Shown here piece by piece: positions 23,857-33,011 of a DNA stretch of 64,000 nucleotides. The notes beneath the pieces are model-generated. The model saw nothing but the letters and a program-made list of their open reading frames with translations. It searched no databases and was not told the origin of the DNA. The stretch is taken from positions 6,324,001 through 6,388,000 of the forward strand of contig NZ_CP023689.1 in the NCBI RefSeq assembly GCF_008704715.1. Reading direction: 5' to 3'. This DNA comes from Streptomyces chartreusis. Lineage in GTDB: Bacteria; Actinomycetota; Actinomycetes; Streptomycetales; Streptomycetaceae. Position 1 is the stretch's first letter; each line of letters starts with the position of its first letter. A program made the translations under genes and the position numbers.

Positions 23857-25344
23857 GTGGCCACGCGCACACTGGAGACCGACGTCCTGGTCGTCGGCGC
23901 GGGGCCCGTCGGGCTGATGCTCGCCGGGGAGCTGCGCCTCGGCGGCGCGGCGACGGTCGTACTGGAGCGGCGGGACGCCCCGACCACCGAGTCGCGGGCC
24001 TCCACGCTGCACGCCCGCACCATGGAACTCCTCGACAGCCGGGGGCTGCTGGACGCCCTGGGCACCCCGCCCCACGAACCGCGCGGCCACTTCGGCGGCG
24101 TACCGCTCGACCTGACGCTGCCCAGCCCCTGGCCCGGGCAGTGGAAGGTGCCGCAGACCCGGACCGAGGAGCTCCTTCAGGACTGGGCGCTCGGCCTGGG
24201 CGCGGACCTGCGGCGGGGACACGAGCTGCGGGCCGTGCGGGTGGGCGAGGGCAGCGGGGCCGGCGTCGAGGCGGTGGCCGCCGGACCCGGCGGGCGGGCC
24301 CTGCGGGTCCGGGCGCGGTTCGTCGTCGGATGCGACGGCGAGGACAGCACCCTGCGGCGGCTGACCGGGGCCGAGTTCCCCGGGCGGGACGCGGGACGGG
24401 AGCTGCTGCGGGCCGACGTGGCCGGCATCGACGTACCCGACCGGCGTTTCCAGCGGCTGGAGAAGGGGCTCGCGATCGCCGCCCGGCGCGGTGACGGGGT
24501 CACCCGTGTCATGGTGCACGAGTTCGGCGCTGGACCAGGTGGCGGTGAGCCGGAGTTCGGCGAGGTCGCCCAGGTGTGGAAGCGGGTCACCGGGGAGGAC
24601 ATCAGCTCCGGCGACCCGCTGTGGGTGAACTCCTTCGGCGACGCCGACCGACAGCTGACCGACTACCGGCGGGGGCCCGTCCTGTTCGCCGGTGACGCGG
24701 CACACCAGCAGATGCCGATCGGCGGCCAGGCGCTCAACCTCGGGCTCCAGGACGCCGTCAACCTCGGCTGGAAACTCGCCGCCGAGGTGCGCGGGCGGGC
24801 CCCGGCCGGGCTGCTGGACACCTACCACGCCGAGCGGCACGCGGTCGGTGGGCGGGTGCTCGCGAACATCCGGGCGCAGGCGCTGCTGCTGCTCGGCGGG
24901 CCCGAGGTGGAGCCCGTCCGGGCGCTGCTCGGCGAACTCATCGCCGAACGGCCCCAGGTGCGGGCGCACTTGGCGGGGATGATCTCCGGACTCGACATCC
25001 GGTACGACGCCGACGCCGAGGACCCGCTCCTCGGTGCCCGGCTGCCGTATGTGCAACTCCGGGGACCCGAAGGCGCGTTGGACACCGCGGACCTGCTGCG
25101 CACCGGCGGTCGGGGCCTGCTGCTCGACCTCGCCGGGGACGCGCGGCTGCGTACCGCCATGCGGCCGTGGGCCGACCGGATCGTCACGGTGACCGCCCGC
25201 CCGGCGCCGGACTCCGCGCTCGGCGCCGCCCGTGCCGTGCTCGTGCGGCCCGACGGATACGTCGCGTGGACCGGCACGGAAGCCACGTCCGACGGGCCGG
25301 AAATCGCGCTGAAGAACTGGTTCGGCATTTCTGACAGAAATTGA
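23857..25344 (+). CDS. FAD-dependent aromatic hydroxylase (PgaE/JadF/JadH type), copy 1
   Basis: A 495-aa class A flavoprotein monooxygenase. The FAD fold opens with DVLVVGAGPVGLMLAGELRL (GxGxxG); the second FAD motif is GPVLFAGDAAHQQMPIGGQALNLGLQDAVNLGWKLA; a thioredoxin-like domain ends the protein. Angucycline members hydroxylate at C-12, or combine oxidation with dehydration. The start is GTG 23857, or TTG 23851 overlapping the previous stop. Its last codons overlap the regulatory array at 25331. It resembles the oxygenase at 29315 throughout, so the two are paralogues. Confidence 0.92.
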   Translation: MATRTLETDVLVVGAGPVGLMLAGELRLGGAATVVLERRDAPTTESRASTLHARTMELLDSRGLLDALGTPPHEPRGHFGGVPLDLTLPSPWPGQWKVPQTRTEELLQDWALGLGADLRRGHELRAVRVGEGSGAGVEAVAAGPGGRALRVRARFVVGCDGEDSTLRRLTGAEFPGRDAGRELLRADVAGIDVPDRRFQRLEKGLAIAARRGDGVTRVMVHEFGAGPGGGEPEFGEVAQVWKRVTGEDISSGDPLWVNSFGDADRQLTDYRRGPVLFAGDAAHQQMPIGGQALNLGLQDAVNLGWKLAAEVRGRAPAGLLDTYHAERHAVGGRVLANIRAQALLLLGGPEVEPVRALLGELIAERPQVRAHLAGMISGLDIRYDADAEDPLLGARLPYVQLRGPEGALDTADLLRTGGRGLLLDLAGDARLRTAMRPWADRIVTVTARPAPDSALGAARAVLVRPDGYVAWTGTEATSDGPEIALKNWFGISDRN

Positions 25345-25371
25345 CATCGCTCTGACCTGGCGGCCCTTGAA
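25331..25371 (+). promoter_or_regulatory. Phased TGAC/TGAA array before the sugar/oxygenase operon (copy B)
   Basis: TGAC at 25332, 25342 and 25353, then TGAA at 25368, at the same offsets (-36, -26, -15, 0) as in copy A. TTTCTGAC, TTGACAT, TCTGACCT and CCTTGAA are shared with copy A almost base for base. The array overlaps the stop codon of the preceding gene and stands about 80 nt before the next start. Confidence 0.65.
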
Positions 25372-25449
25372 TCGGGCCGCACGTCCGAGAAAGCTGGTCA
25401 CCGGCTCCCCCGACCACGAACCGGCAGACAATGCCTGGAGGCAGGGACA

Positions 25450-26319
25450 GTGAAAGGGATCATCCTGGCCGGCGGCCACGGGACACGGCTTCAGCCGATA
25501 ACCCTGGGAATGTCGAAGCAATTGCTCCCGGTGTACGACAAGCCAATGATTTACTACCCACTGTCGGTGCTGATGCTGGCCGGCATCACCGATATCCAGA
25601 TCATTTCCGCACCCCGTGATCTGGGCGGATTCCAGCGACTGCTGGGCGACGGCTCGGACTACGGGCTGAACCTCACCTACGCCGAGCAGGACGAACCCCG
25701 CGGCCTCGCCGACGCGTTCGTCATCGGCGCCGACCACATCGGCGACGACTCCGTGGCCCTGGTCCTCGGCGACAACATCTTCCACGGCCCCGGCTTCAGC
25801 GGCATCCTCCAGGACGCGGTCGTCGACGTCGACGGCTGCGTGCTCTTCGGCTACCCCGTGCGCGACCCCGAACGGTACGGCGTCGGCGAACTGGACGCCG
25901 CAGGCAACCTGGTCGCGCTGGAGGAGAAGCCCGCCCGGCCCCGCTCCAACCTGGCCGTCACCGGCCTGTACCTCTACGACAACGACGTGGTCGACATCGC
26001 CAAGAACCTGCGCCCCTCCGCGCGCGGCGAGCTGGAGATCACCGACGTCAACCGGGTCTATCTGGAGCGGGACAAGGCACGTCTGATCTCCCTCGGGCGC
26101 GGCTTCGCCTGGCTGGACACCGGCACGCACGACGCCCTCACCGAGGCCGGCCAGTACGTGCAGATCCTGGAGCACCGCCAGGGCGTGCGGATCGCCTGCA
26201 TCGAGGAGATCGCCTGGCGCATGGGATTCATCGACCGCGAGACCTGCCACCGGCTCGGCACAAAGCTCGCGAAGTCCTCCTACGGCCGTTACGTCATGGA
26301 AATCGCCGCGGCCGGCTGA
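25450..26319 (+). CDS. Glucose-1-phosphate thymidylyltransferase
   Basis: A 289-aa RmlA-type nucleotidyltransferase: KGIILAGGHGTRLQPIT, SKQLLPVYDKPMIYYPLS, LVLGDNIFHG, then FAWLDTGTHDAL. It makes dTDP-glucose from glucose-1-phosphate and dTTP, the first step of the deoxysugar route. The start is GTG 25450. Typical length. It is the first gene after the array at 25331, so it probably heads the operon that runs to about 43216. Confidence 0.95.
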   Translation: MKGIILAGGHGTRLQPITLGMSKQLLPVYDKPMIYYPLSVLMLAGITDIQIISAPRDLGGFQRLLGDGSDYGLNLTYAEQDEPRGLADAFVIGADHIGDDSVALVLGDNIFHGPGFSGILQDAVVDVDGCVLFGYPVRDPERYGVGELDAAGNLVALEEKPARPRSNLAVTGLYLYDNDVVDIAKNLRPSARGELEITDVNRVYLERDKARLISLGRGFAWLDTGTHDALTEAGQYVQILEHRQGVRIACIEEIAWRMGFIDRETCHRLGTKLAKSSYGRYVMEIAAAG

Positions 26320-26356
26320 GAGTTCACCACCCTTACTTCTCGAACCGTGGAGAGTC

Positions 26357-27037
26357 ATGCCTTTCATCTCGCCCGACGACGGCTACATGACCCTGTTCAA
26401 CCTTTTCGACACCGAGGACCGGGAAAAGCAGAACCTGGTTCTGGAGGCCATGCGGGACATCGTCGACAACGCCGATTACCCGGGCTGGATATCCTCCACC
26501 GTGCACGCCGGCCAGGACACCCCCGGCACCGCCAACTACATTCAGTGGCGCAGCGCCGAGGACCTCAAGGCGCGCTACCAGGGGGAGAAGTTCCGGACGA
26601 AGACCGTGCCGGAGTTCCACCGGCTCGCCACCACCGTGCAGCTCATCCAGACCGAGTCGGTCTTCGCCCAGCGGCACCCCTCGCTCGGGGACGCCGCGGA
26701 GATCTCCACGGAGCGCGACGACTACACCGTGATCTTCGTGCTGCGCTGCGAGCCGGAGAACCAGAAGGCCCTCGTCGACGCCATCGCCAAGCCCGACGAG
26801 TGGCTGCTGACGGTCCCCGGCTACCGCTCCCACGCCTACTTCCGCGCCCTCGACGGCACAGCCGTCGTCAACTACGCGCAGTGGGACGACAAGCAGTCCT
26901 ACGACGCCTTCCACACGCTGCCCGACGAGCAGCGGCCGCTCGACGTCCAGAAGGGCCGGGTGCGCGCCCGCTCCCTGGCCACCTCCCGCTGGGCGAACAC
27001 CTTCCGCGTATGGCACTCGCGCTCCGCCGCGAGCTGA
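26357..27037 (+). CDS. Ring-cleaving oxygenase of the JadG/AlpJ/GilOII type (double ABM domain)
   Basis: A 226-aa protein with two antibiotic-biosynthesis-monooxygenase-like ferredoxin folds (about 15-100 and 120-215; AGQDTPGTANYIQWRSAEDLKARY and ALDGTAVVNYAQWDDKQSYDAFH are equivalent strands). Double-length ABM proteins in angucycline clusters (JadG, GilOII, AlpJ, FlsG) use reduced flavin to open or contract ring B. That reaction marks jadomycin, gilvocarcin, kinamycin and fluostatin pathways. The flavin reductase at 46487 is a plausible partner. The assignment is from length, domain pattern and context; the exact reaction is open. Confidence 0.82.
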   Translation: MPFISPDDGYMTLFNLFDTEDREKQNLVLEAMRDIVDNADYPGWISSTVHAGQDTPGTANYIQWRSAEDLKARYQGEKFRTKTVPEFHRLATTVQLIQTESVFAQRHPSLGDAAEISTERDDYTVIFVLRCEPENQKALVDAIAKPDEWLLTVPGYRSHAYFRALDGTAVVNYAQWDDKQSYDAFHTLPDEQRPLDVQKGRVRARSLATSRWANTFRVWHSRSAAS

Positions 27038-27100
27038 CCTCCCCTCCCACCAGGACCGGAAGACCGGAAACGGAAGACCAGGACCGGAGAAGCCACAGCC

Positions 27101-28276
27101 ATGCGCTACCTGTTCACCACCATCCCGGGGGCCTCGCACATGCTGCCCCTGGTCCCGCTGGCCCACGCCGCCCTCGCCGCCGGCCACGACGTGCTCGTCG
27201 CCGCGAACGGCTCGGCGCGGACCACGGCGGCCTCGGCCGGGCTGCACACCGTCGCCACCGACGACGGCCGGTCCGTACGGCCGTACGACGATCTCGTCCG
27301 CCGGTTCACCGAGACCGACGTGAGCTGGAACCTCACCCCGGGTGAGGTGATCGAGCACGTCGCCGGCGTCTTCGCCGACGTCGCCGGCGGTATGGCCGAC
27401 GGCCTGGTCGACATCGCGCGGACCTGGAAGGCCGACGCCGTCGTCTACTGCCCGCCCGCCGTCGCCGGACTGCTCGCCGCCCGCGCCGCCGGCATCCCCG
27501 CCGTCCTGCACGGCATCGGCACCCGCCGGCCGACCTTCCGCCCCGCCCTGAACCGCCTCGCCCCGGTCGCCGAGCGCCTCGGCGCGCCCGCCCTGGAGGA
27601 GGCCGAGGTGGAGATCGACCTCAGCCCGCCCTCCCTGGAGACCATCCACCAGGACTCCCCGCACCAGGGCGGCGCCCGCCACACCCTGCCGATGCGGTAC
27701 GCCCCCTACACCGGCGGCGCCGAACTGCCCGACTGGGCGCTCAGGCGCGGCGAGAAGCCCCGGATCGCCGTCACGCTCGGCTCCCTGCGCGTCTTCTACA
27801 GCGACGGCGCCCATCTGCGCGACATCCTCAAGGGCACCGAGGAACTCGACGTCGAGGTCGTCCTCACCACCAGCGGCGCCGAACTGACCGCGCTGCCCTC
27901 GCCGTTGCCCGGCCATGTGCGCACGGTGGACTGGATGCCGCTGCGCGCGCTCCTCGCCACGTGCGACGCGATCGTGCACCACGGCGGCATGGGCACCATG
28001 TACGCCGCGTTCGACGCCGGGGTGCCCCAGCTCGGCGTGCCCATGGCCCACGACGACGGCTGGGCCAACGCCCAGGTCCCGGTGGCCCGCGGCGCCGGCC
28101 TGATGCTGGAGGGCCGCAAGGCCACGGGCGGCGACATCGCCGCCGCCCTGCGCGACCTGCTCGGCGAGCCGGGCTACCGCGGGGCGAGCGAGCAGGTCGC
28201 CGCCGAGATGCGCGCCATGCCGACGCCCGCCGATGTCGTACGGGAGCTTCCCGGACTGCTGGGGGCGGCGTCATGA
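27101..28276 (+). CDS. Antibiotic glycosyltransferase (GT1, GT-B fold)
   Basis: A 391-aa glycosyltransferase of the macrolide/aromatic polyketide type: YLFTTIPGASHMLPLVPLAHA at the acceptor side and the nucleotide-sugar motif VDWMPLRALLATCDAIVHHGGMGTMYAAFDAGVPQLGVP at the donor side. It is the only antibiotic-type glycosyltransferase in the cluster, so it is expected to attach the dTDP-amino sugar to the aglycone (O- or C-linkage cannot be told). No separate DesVIII-type helper gene is seen. The stop overlaps the next ATG. Confidence 0.92.
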   Translation: MRYLFTTIPGASHMLPLVPLAHAALAAGHDVLVAANGSARTTAASAGLHTVATDDGRSVRPYDDLVRRFTETDVSWNLTPGEVIEHVAGVFADVAGGMADGLVDIARTWKADAVVYCPPAVAGLLAARAAGIPAVLHGIGTRRPTFRPALNRLAPVAERLGAPALEEAEVEIDLSPPSLETIHQDSPHQGGARHTLPMRYAPYTGGAELPDWALRRGEKPRIAVTLGSLRVFYSDGAHLRDILKGTEELDVEVVLTTSGAELTALPSPLPGHVRTVDWMPLRALLATCDAIVHHGGMGTMYAAFDAGVPQLGVPMAHDDGWANAQVPVARGAGLMLEGRKATGGDIAAALRDLLGEPGYRGASEQVAAEMRAMPTPADVVRELPGLLGAAS

Positions 28277-29262
28277 GGATGCTGGTGACCGGGGGCGCCG
28301 GGTTCATCGGCTCCCACTACGTGCGCTCGCTGCTCGCGGGCGCCTACGACGAGGGCCGGGGCACCGCCGTCACCGTCCTCGACAAGCTGACCTACGCCGG
28401 CAACCGGGCCAACCTGCCCGCCGACGACCCGCGGCTGACGTTCGTCCACGGCGACGTCTGCGACCGGGAACTGCTCCTCGACCTGCTCCCTGGCCACGAC
28501 GCCGTCGTCCACTTCGCCGCCGAATCCCACGTCGACCGGTCGGTGACCGGGGCCGCCGAGTTCGTCCGCACGAACGCGCTCGGCACCCAGACCGTGCTGG
28601 ACGCGGCACTGGAGACCGGTGTGGAGCGGGTCGTGCACGTCTCCACCGACGAGGTGTACGGCTCCATCGAGCAGGGCTCCTGGACCGAGGAGTGGCCGCT
28701 GCTGCCCAACTCCCCGTACGCGGCGTCCAAGGCGAGCTCCGACCTCGTCGCCCGCTCCTACTGGCGCACCCACGGCCTCGATGTGTCGGTCACCCGCTGC
28801 TCCAACAACTACGGGCCCTACCAGCACCCCGAGAAGCTGATCCCGCTCTTCGTCACCAACCTGCTCCAGGGCATCGAGGTCCCGGTGTACGGCGACGGCC
28901 GCAACCGGCGCGAGTGGCTGCACGTCGACGACCACTGCCGGGCCATCCACCTGGTCCTGATGCGGGGCGGCGCCGGCGAGATCTACAACGTCGGCAGCGG
29001 CGACGAACTGACCAACCTCGCCCTGACCGAGCGGATCCTCACGCTGTGCGGCGCCGACCGCTCGATGATCCGGCACGTCACCGACCGCAAGGGACACGAC
29101 CTGCGGTACGCCCTCGACGACTCCAAGATCCGCGAGGAGCTCGGCTGGGCACCCCGGACCGGCTTCGAGGACGGGCTGGCCGCGACGGTCGCCTGGTACC
29201 GCGACAACCCGCAGTGGTGGCGGCCCGTCCGGGACGCCGCGCGCCCGACGGCCGTCGCCTGA
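28273..29262 (+). CDS. dTDP-glucose 4,6-dehydratase
   Basis: A 329-aa RmlB-type extended SDR: MLVTGGAGFIGSHYVRSLL, FAAESHVDRS, HVSTDEVYGS (active-site Asp-Glu) and SPYAASKASSD (Tyr/Lys), then RCSNNYGPYQHPEKLIPLF. It converts dTDP-glucose to dTDP-4-keto-6-deoxyglucose with bound NAD. ATG 28273 overlaps the glycosyltransferase stop (ATGA). Normal length. Confidence 0.96.
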   Translation: MRMLVTGGAGFIGSHYVRSLLAGAYDEGRGTAVTVLDKLTYAGNRANLPADDPRLTFVHGDVCDRELLLDLLPGHDAVVHFAAESHVDRSVTGAAEFVRTNALGTQTVLDAALETGVERVVHVSTDEVYGSIEQGSWTEEWPLLPNSPYAASKASSDLVARSYWRTHGLDVSVTRCSNNYGPYQHPEKLIPLFVTNLLQGIEVPVYGDGRNRREWLHVDDHCRAIHLVLMRGGAGEIYNVGSGDELTNLALTERILTLCGADRSMIRHVTDRKGHDLRYALDDSKIREELGWAPRTGFEDGLAATVAWYRDNPQWWRPVRDAARPTAVA

Positions 29263-29314
29263 CGACCGGTCACCCCACAGGCACTTCACACCACCAGACA
29301 GGGAGGGGACGTTC

Positions 29315-30799
29315 GTGGACGCGGACGTGATCATCGTCGGCGCCGGGCCGACCGGGCTGATGCTGGCCGGTGAGCTCCGGCTCGCCGGGGCACGGGTCGT
29401 CGTGGCGGAGCTGCTCGACGAGCCCACGGGGCAGTCGCGCGGCCTGGGCTTCACGGCCCGCGCCATGGAGGCCTTCGACCAGCGCGGCCTGCTGCCGAGG
29501 TTCGGCGGCCTTCAGACCAGCCCGCTCGGCCACTTCGGCGGCGTGCAGTTCGACTACACCGTGCTGGAGGACGCCCACTTCGGCGCCCGCGGCGTACCCC
29601 AGTCGCAGACCGAGGCCGTCCTGGAACAGTGGGCCGGCGAGCTGGGCGCGGACATCCGGCGCGGCTCGGCGCTCACCGCCCTGACCGACCGCGGCGACCG
29701 GGTCGAGGTCACCCTCACCGGCACCGGGGGCGAGCAGCGGCTCACCGCCGGCTGGCTGGTCGGCTGCGACGGCGGGCACAGTGTCGTCCGCAAGGCCGCC
29801 GGGTTCGACTTCCCCGGGACCCCGGCCACCCGCGAGATGTACCTCGCCGACGTCGTCGGCTGCGGACTGAAGCCCCGTTTCCTCGGCGAGAAGCTGCCCA
29901 ACGGCATGGTGATGGCCGCCCCGCTCGCCGAGGGCGTGGACCGCATCATCGTCTGCCCGCACGGCACCCCGCCCCGCGACCGCACCGACCGGACCGTCAC
30001 CTTCGCCGAGGTCGCCGAAGCCTGGCGGGCCATCACCGGCGAGGACATCTCGCACGGCAGCGCCGAGTGGGTCAGCTCCTTCACCGACGCCACCCGCCAG
30101 GCCACCGAGTACCGGCGCGGCCGGGTACTGCTCGCGGGCGACGCCGCGCACATCCACCTCCCGGCCGGCGGACAGGGCCTGAGCACCGGGGTGCAGGACG
30201 CGGTCAACCTGGGCTGGAAGCTCGCCGCCGAGGTGGCAGGACGGGCCCCCGAGGGCCTGCTCGACACCTACCACGCCGAACGCCACCCGGTCGGCGAGCG
30301 CCTGCTGAGCAACACCCGCGCCCAGGGCATGGTCTTCCTCGGCGGCGAGGAGGCCGACCCGCTGCGCGAACTCCTCACCGAACTCATGGCGTACGACGAC
30401 GTCAAACGCCATCTGGCGGGCTCGGTCAGCCACCTCGACGTCCGCTACGACCTCGGCGCCGGCAGCCACCCCCTGCTGGGCCGCCGGCTGCCGCCCCGCG
30501 CGCTGCGCACCGCCGCGGGCGCCACCACGACCACGGCCGAACTGCTGCACGCGGCGCAGGGCGTGCTGCTGGACCTCGCCGACGACGCCGGAGTCCGGGC
30601 CACGGCCGAGGGCTGGAAGGACCGCGTGCTCACGGTGACCGCGACCCTCGACGCCGCCGAGAGGCGCACCGACCCGTTCGCCGGCGCCGCAGCCGTCCTC
30701 GTGCGGCCCGACGGGTACGTCGCCTGGACCTCCGCCGACGGCGAGCGGGCGACGGACGCGCTGGAGCGCTGGTTCGGCCCGGCGGCCCCCGGACGCTGA
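29315..30799 (+). CDS. FAD-dependent aromatic hydroxylase (PgaE/JadH type), copy 2
   Basis: A 494-aa paralogue of the oxygenase at 23857. DVIIVGAGPTGLMLAGELRLAG binds FAD; GRVLLAGDAAHIHLPAGGQGLSTGVQDAVNLGWKLAAEV is the second FAD motif. It differs from copy 1 in IHLPAGGQGLSTG, where copy 1 has QQMPIGGQALNLG, close to the flavin; this may reflect a different task. In jadomycin two such enzymes (JadF, JadH) act in succession before ring-B cleavage. GTG start with GGGAGGGGAC upstream. Confidence 0.92.
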   Translation: MDADVIIVGAGPTGLMLAGELRLAGARVVVAELLDEPTGQSRGLGFTARAMEAFDQRGLLPRFGGLQTSPLGHFGGVQFDYTVLEDAHFGARGVPQSQTEAVLEQWAGELGADIRRGSALTALTDRGDRVEVTLTGTGGEQRLTAGWLVGCDGGHSVVRKAAGFDFPGTPATREMYLADVVGCGLKPRFLGEKLPNGMVMAAPLAEGVDRIIVCPHGTPPRDRTDRTVTFAEVAEAWRAITGEDISHGSAEWVSSFTDATRQATEYRRGRVLLAGDAAHIHLPAGGQGLSTGVQDAVNLGWKLAAEVAGRAPEGLLDTYHAERHPVGERLLSNTRAQGMVFLGGEEADPLRELLTELMAYDDVKRHLAGSVSHLDVRYDLGAGSHPLLGRRLPPRALRTAAGATTTTAELLHAAQGVLLDLADDAGVRATAEGWKDRVLTVTATLDAAERRTDPFAGAAAVLVRPDGYVAWTSADGERATDALERWFGPAAPGR

Positions 30800-30840
30800 C
30801 GCCCGCCGCGGCCCTTCCCCACCCAACGGAGGAAACCCCC

Positions 30841-32004
30841 ATGGCTGTACGCCTGTTCACCTCGGAGTCCGTCACCGAGGGCCACCCCGACAAGATCGCC
30901 GACCAGATCAGCGACACCGTCCTGGACGCGCTGCTGCGCCAGGACCCGACCTCCCGCGTCGCCGTCGAGACCCTCATCACCACCGGGCTCGTGCACATCG
31001 CGGGCGAGGTGACGACCAAGGCGTACGCGCCCATCGCCCAGCTGGTCCGCGAGAAGGTCCTGGAGATCGGCTACGACTCCTCGCAGAAGGGCTTCGACGG
31101 CGCCTCCTGCGGTGTGTCCGTCTCGATCGGCGCCCAGTCCCCGGACATCGCCCAGGGCGTCGACACCGGCGGCGCGGGCGACCAGGGCCTGATGTTCGGC
31201 TACGCGACGGACGAGACGCCGACGCTGATGCCGCTGCCGATCTTCCTGGCGCACCGCCTGTCCAAGCGCCTGACCGAGGTCCGCAAGAACGGCACCGTCC
31301 CCTACCTGCGCCCGGACGGGAAGACGCAGGTCACCATCGAGTACGACGGCGACCGAGCCGTACGCCTCGACACGGTCGTCGTCTCCTCGCAGCACGCGAG
31401 CGACATCGACCTCGACACCCTTCTCGCGCCCGACATCCGGGAGTTCGTGGTCGAGCCGGAGCTGAAGGCTCTCGTCGACGAGGGCATCAAGCTGGACACC
31501 GAGGGCTACCGCCTGCTGGTGAACCCGACCGGCCGTTTCGAGATCGGCGGTCCGATGGGTGACGCGGGTCTGACCGGCCGGAAGATCATCATCGACACGT
31601 ACGGCGGCATGGCCCGCCACGGCGGCGGCGCCTTCTCCGGCAAGGACCCGTCCAAGGTGGACCGTTCGGCGGCGTACGCGATGCGCTGGGTCGCCAAGAA
31701 CGTCGTAGCGGCCGGTCTGGCCGCCCGCTGCGAGGTGCAGGTGGCGTACGCGATCGGCAGGGCCGAGCCGGTGGGCCTGTTCGTGGAGACCTTCGGCACC
31801 GAGAAGGCCGGCGTGGCGAGGATCCAGGCCGCCATCACCGAGGTCTTCGACCTGCGTCCGGCCGCGATCATCCGGGACCTCGACCTGCTGCGCCCGATCT
31901 ACGCCAAGACCGCCGCGTACGGTCACTTCGGCCGTGAACTGCCGGAGTTCACCTGGGAGCGGACGGACCGCGTCGAGGCGCTGCGGAAGGCGGCCGGGGC
32001 CTGA
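30841..32004 (+). CDS. metK: S-adenosylmethionine synthetase, cluster copy
   Basis: A 387-aa MetK with all signature motifs: FTSESVTEGHPDKIADQISD, the GAGDQGLMFGYA hexapeptide region and GGGAFSGKDPSKVDRSAAY. It makes SAM from methionine and ATP. It is slightly shorter than the usual housekeeping Streptomyces enzyme (about 400 aa, from memory). Its third-position GC falls in the 3' half compared with neighbours. GGAGGAAA precedes the ATG, and its stop overlaps the next start (TGATG). In this place it most likely supplies SAM for the sugar N-methyltransferase. Confidence 0.95.
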   Translation: MAVRLFTSESVTEGHPDKIADQISDTVLDALLRQDPTSRVAVETLITTGLVHIAGEVTTKAYAPIAQLVREKVLEIGYDSSQKGFDGASCGVSVSIGAQSPDIAQGVDTGGAGDQGLMFGYATDETPTLMPLPIFLAHRLSKRLTEVRKNGTVPYLRPDGKTQVTIEYDGDRAVRLDTVVVSSQHASDIDLDTLLAPDIREFVVEPELKALVDEGIKLDTEGYRLLVNPTGRFEIGGPMGDAGLTGRKIIIDTYGGMARHGGGAFSGKDPSKVDRSAAYAMRWVAKNVVAAGLAARCEVQVAYAIGRAEPVGLFVETFGTEKAGVARIQAAITEVFDLRPAAIIRDLDLLRPIYAKTAAYGHFGRELPEFTWERTDRVEALRKAAGA

Positions 32005-33011
32005 TGCGCATCGCCGTCACGGGCTCCATCGCCACCGACCATCTGCTGTCCTTCCCGGGCCGGTTCACCGAGCAGTTCGTCGCCGACCGGCTGGACCGGG
32101 TCTCCCTGTCCTTCCTCGCGGACAGCCTGGAGGTGCGCCGCGGGGGAGTGGCCGCCAACATCGCGCTCGGCCTGGCCCGGCTCGGACTCGATCCGGTGCT
32201 GGTGGGCGCGGCCGGCGCCGACTTCGCGGAGTACGCGGCCTGGCTGCGCGCGAACGGGGTCGCCACGGACGCCGTACTGGTCAGCGAGACCCTGCACACC
32301 GCACGCTTCGTGTGCACCACCGACCTCGACCACAACCAGATCGCCACGTTCTACGCCGGCGCCATGGCGGAGGCATCCCGCATCGGCCTCGCGGACCTTG
32401 CCGAGCGTCCCGACCTGGTGCTCGTCGGGCCCAATGACCCGACGGCCATGCTCCGGCACACCGACGAGTGCCGGCAGCAGGGCATCCCGTTCGCCGCCGA
32501 CCCCTCCCAGCAGCTGGCCCGGCTCACCACCGGGCAGGTACGCCGACTCGTCGACGGGGCACGGCTGCTGTTCACCAACGAGTACGAGGCCGCCCTCCTC
32601 CTGGAGCGCACCGGCTGGACCGAGGACGAGGTGCTGGAGCGCACCGGAGCCTGGCTCGTCACCCGTGGCGCCGACGGCGTCGACATCGCCCGCGCCGGCC
32701 GGGAGCGGCTGCACGTCGACGCCGTACCGACCGACCGGGCCGTCGACCCGACCGGTGTCGGCGACGCGTTCCGCGCCGGCTTCCTCGCCGGGGCCGCCCG
32801 CGGTCTGGCGCCCGAGCCGGCCGCCCGGCTGGGCTGCGCGCTGGCGACCGTCGTGCTGGAGACCGTCGGCACCCAGGAGTACGTGCTGACCGGGGCCGAT
32901 CTGCTCCGCCGTATCGAAGCCGCCCACGGCCCGGCCGCCGCCCGGGAGACCGGGCCCGGCCTCGGCCCCGACCGAACCCCGAGCAACTTCAAGCAGGAGG
33001 CGATCGCGTGA
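32004..33011 (+). CDS. PfkB-family kinase, adenosine-kinase-like
   Basis: A 335-aa ribokinase-family protein. RRGGVAANIALGLARLGLDPVLVGAAG is the substrate-side motif, and VDPTGVGDAFRAGFLAGAA carries the catalytic Asp and anion hole. Actinobacterial members of this subgroup act as adenosine kinases. Coupled to metK (TGATG) and followed by the aminotransferase (gTGA) and methyltransferase genes, it would clear adenosine derived from S-adenosylhomocysteine. That role is inferred from context; a sugar kinase is the alternative. Confidence 0.82.
   Translation: MRIAVTGSIATDHLLSFPGRFTEQFVADRLDRVSLSFLADSLEVRRGGVAANIALGLARLGLDPVLVGAAGADFAEYAAWLRANGVATDAVLVSETLHTARFVCTTDLDHNQIATFYAGAMAEASRIGLADLAERPDLVLVGPNDPTAMLRHTDECRQQGIPFAADPSQQLARLTTGQVRRLVDGARLLFTNEYEAALLLERTGWTEDEVLERTGAWLVTRGADGVDIARAGRERLHVDAVPTDRAVDPTGVGDAFRAGFLAGAARGLAPEPAARLGCALATVVLETVGTQEYVLTGADLLRRIEAAHGPAAARETGPGLGPDRTPSNFKQEAIA

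Noticed and set aside
32004..33011. Sugar kinase supplying glucose-1-phosphate for the deoxysugar pathway
   Set aside because: The gene is coupled to metK and the methyltransferase set rather than to the thymidylyltransferase, and the sequence pattern fits adenosine-kinase-like PfkB members better. It remains the alternative.
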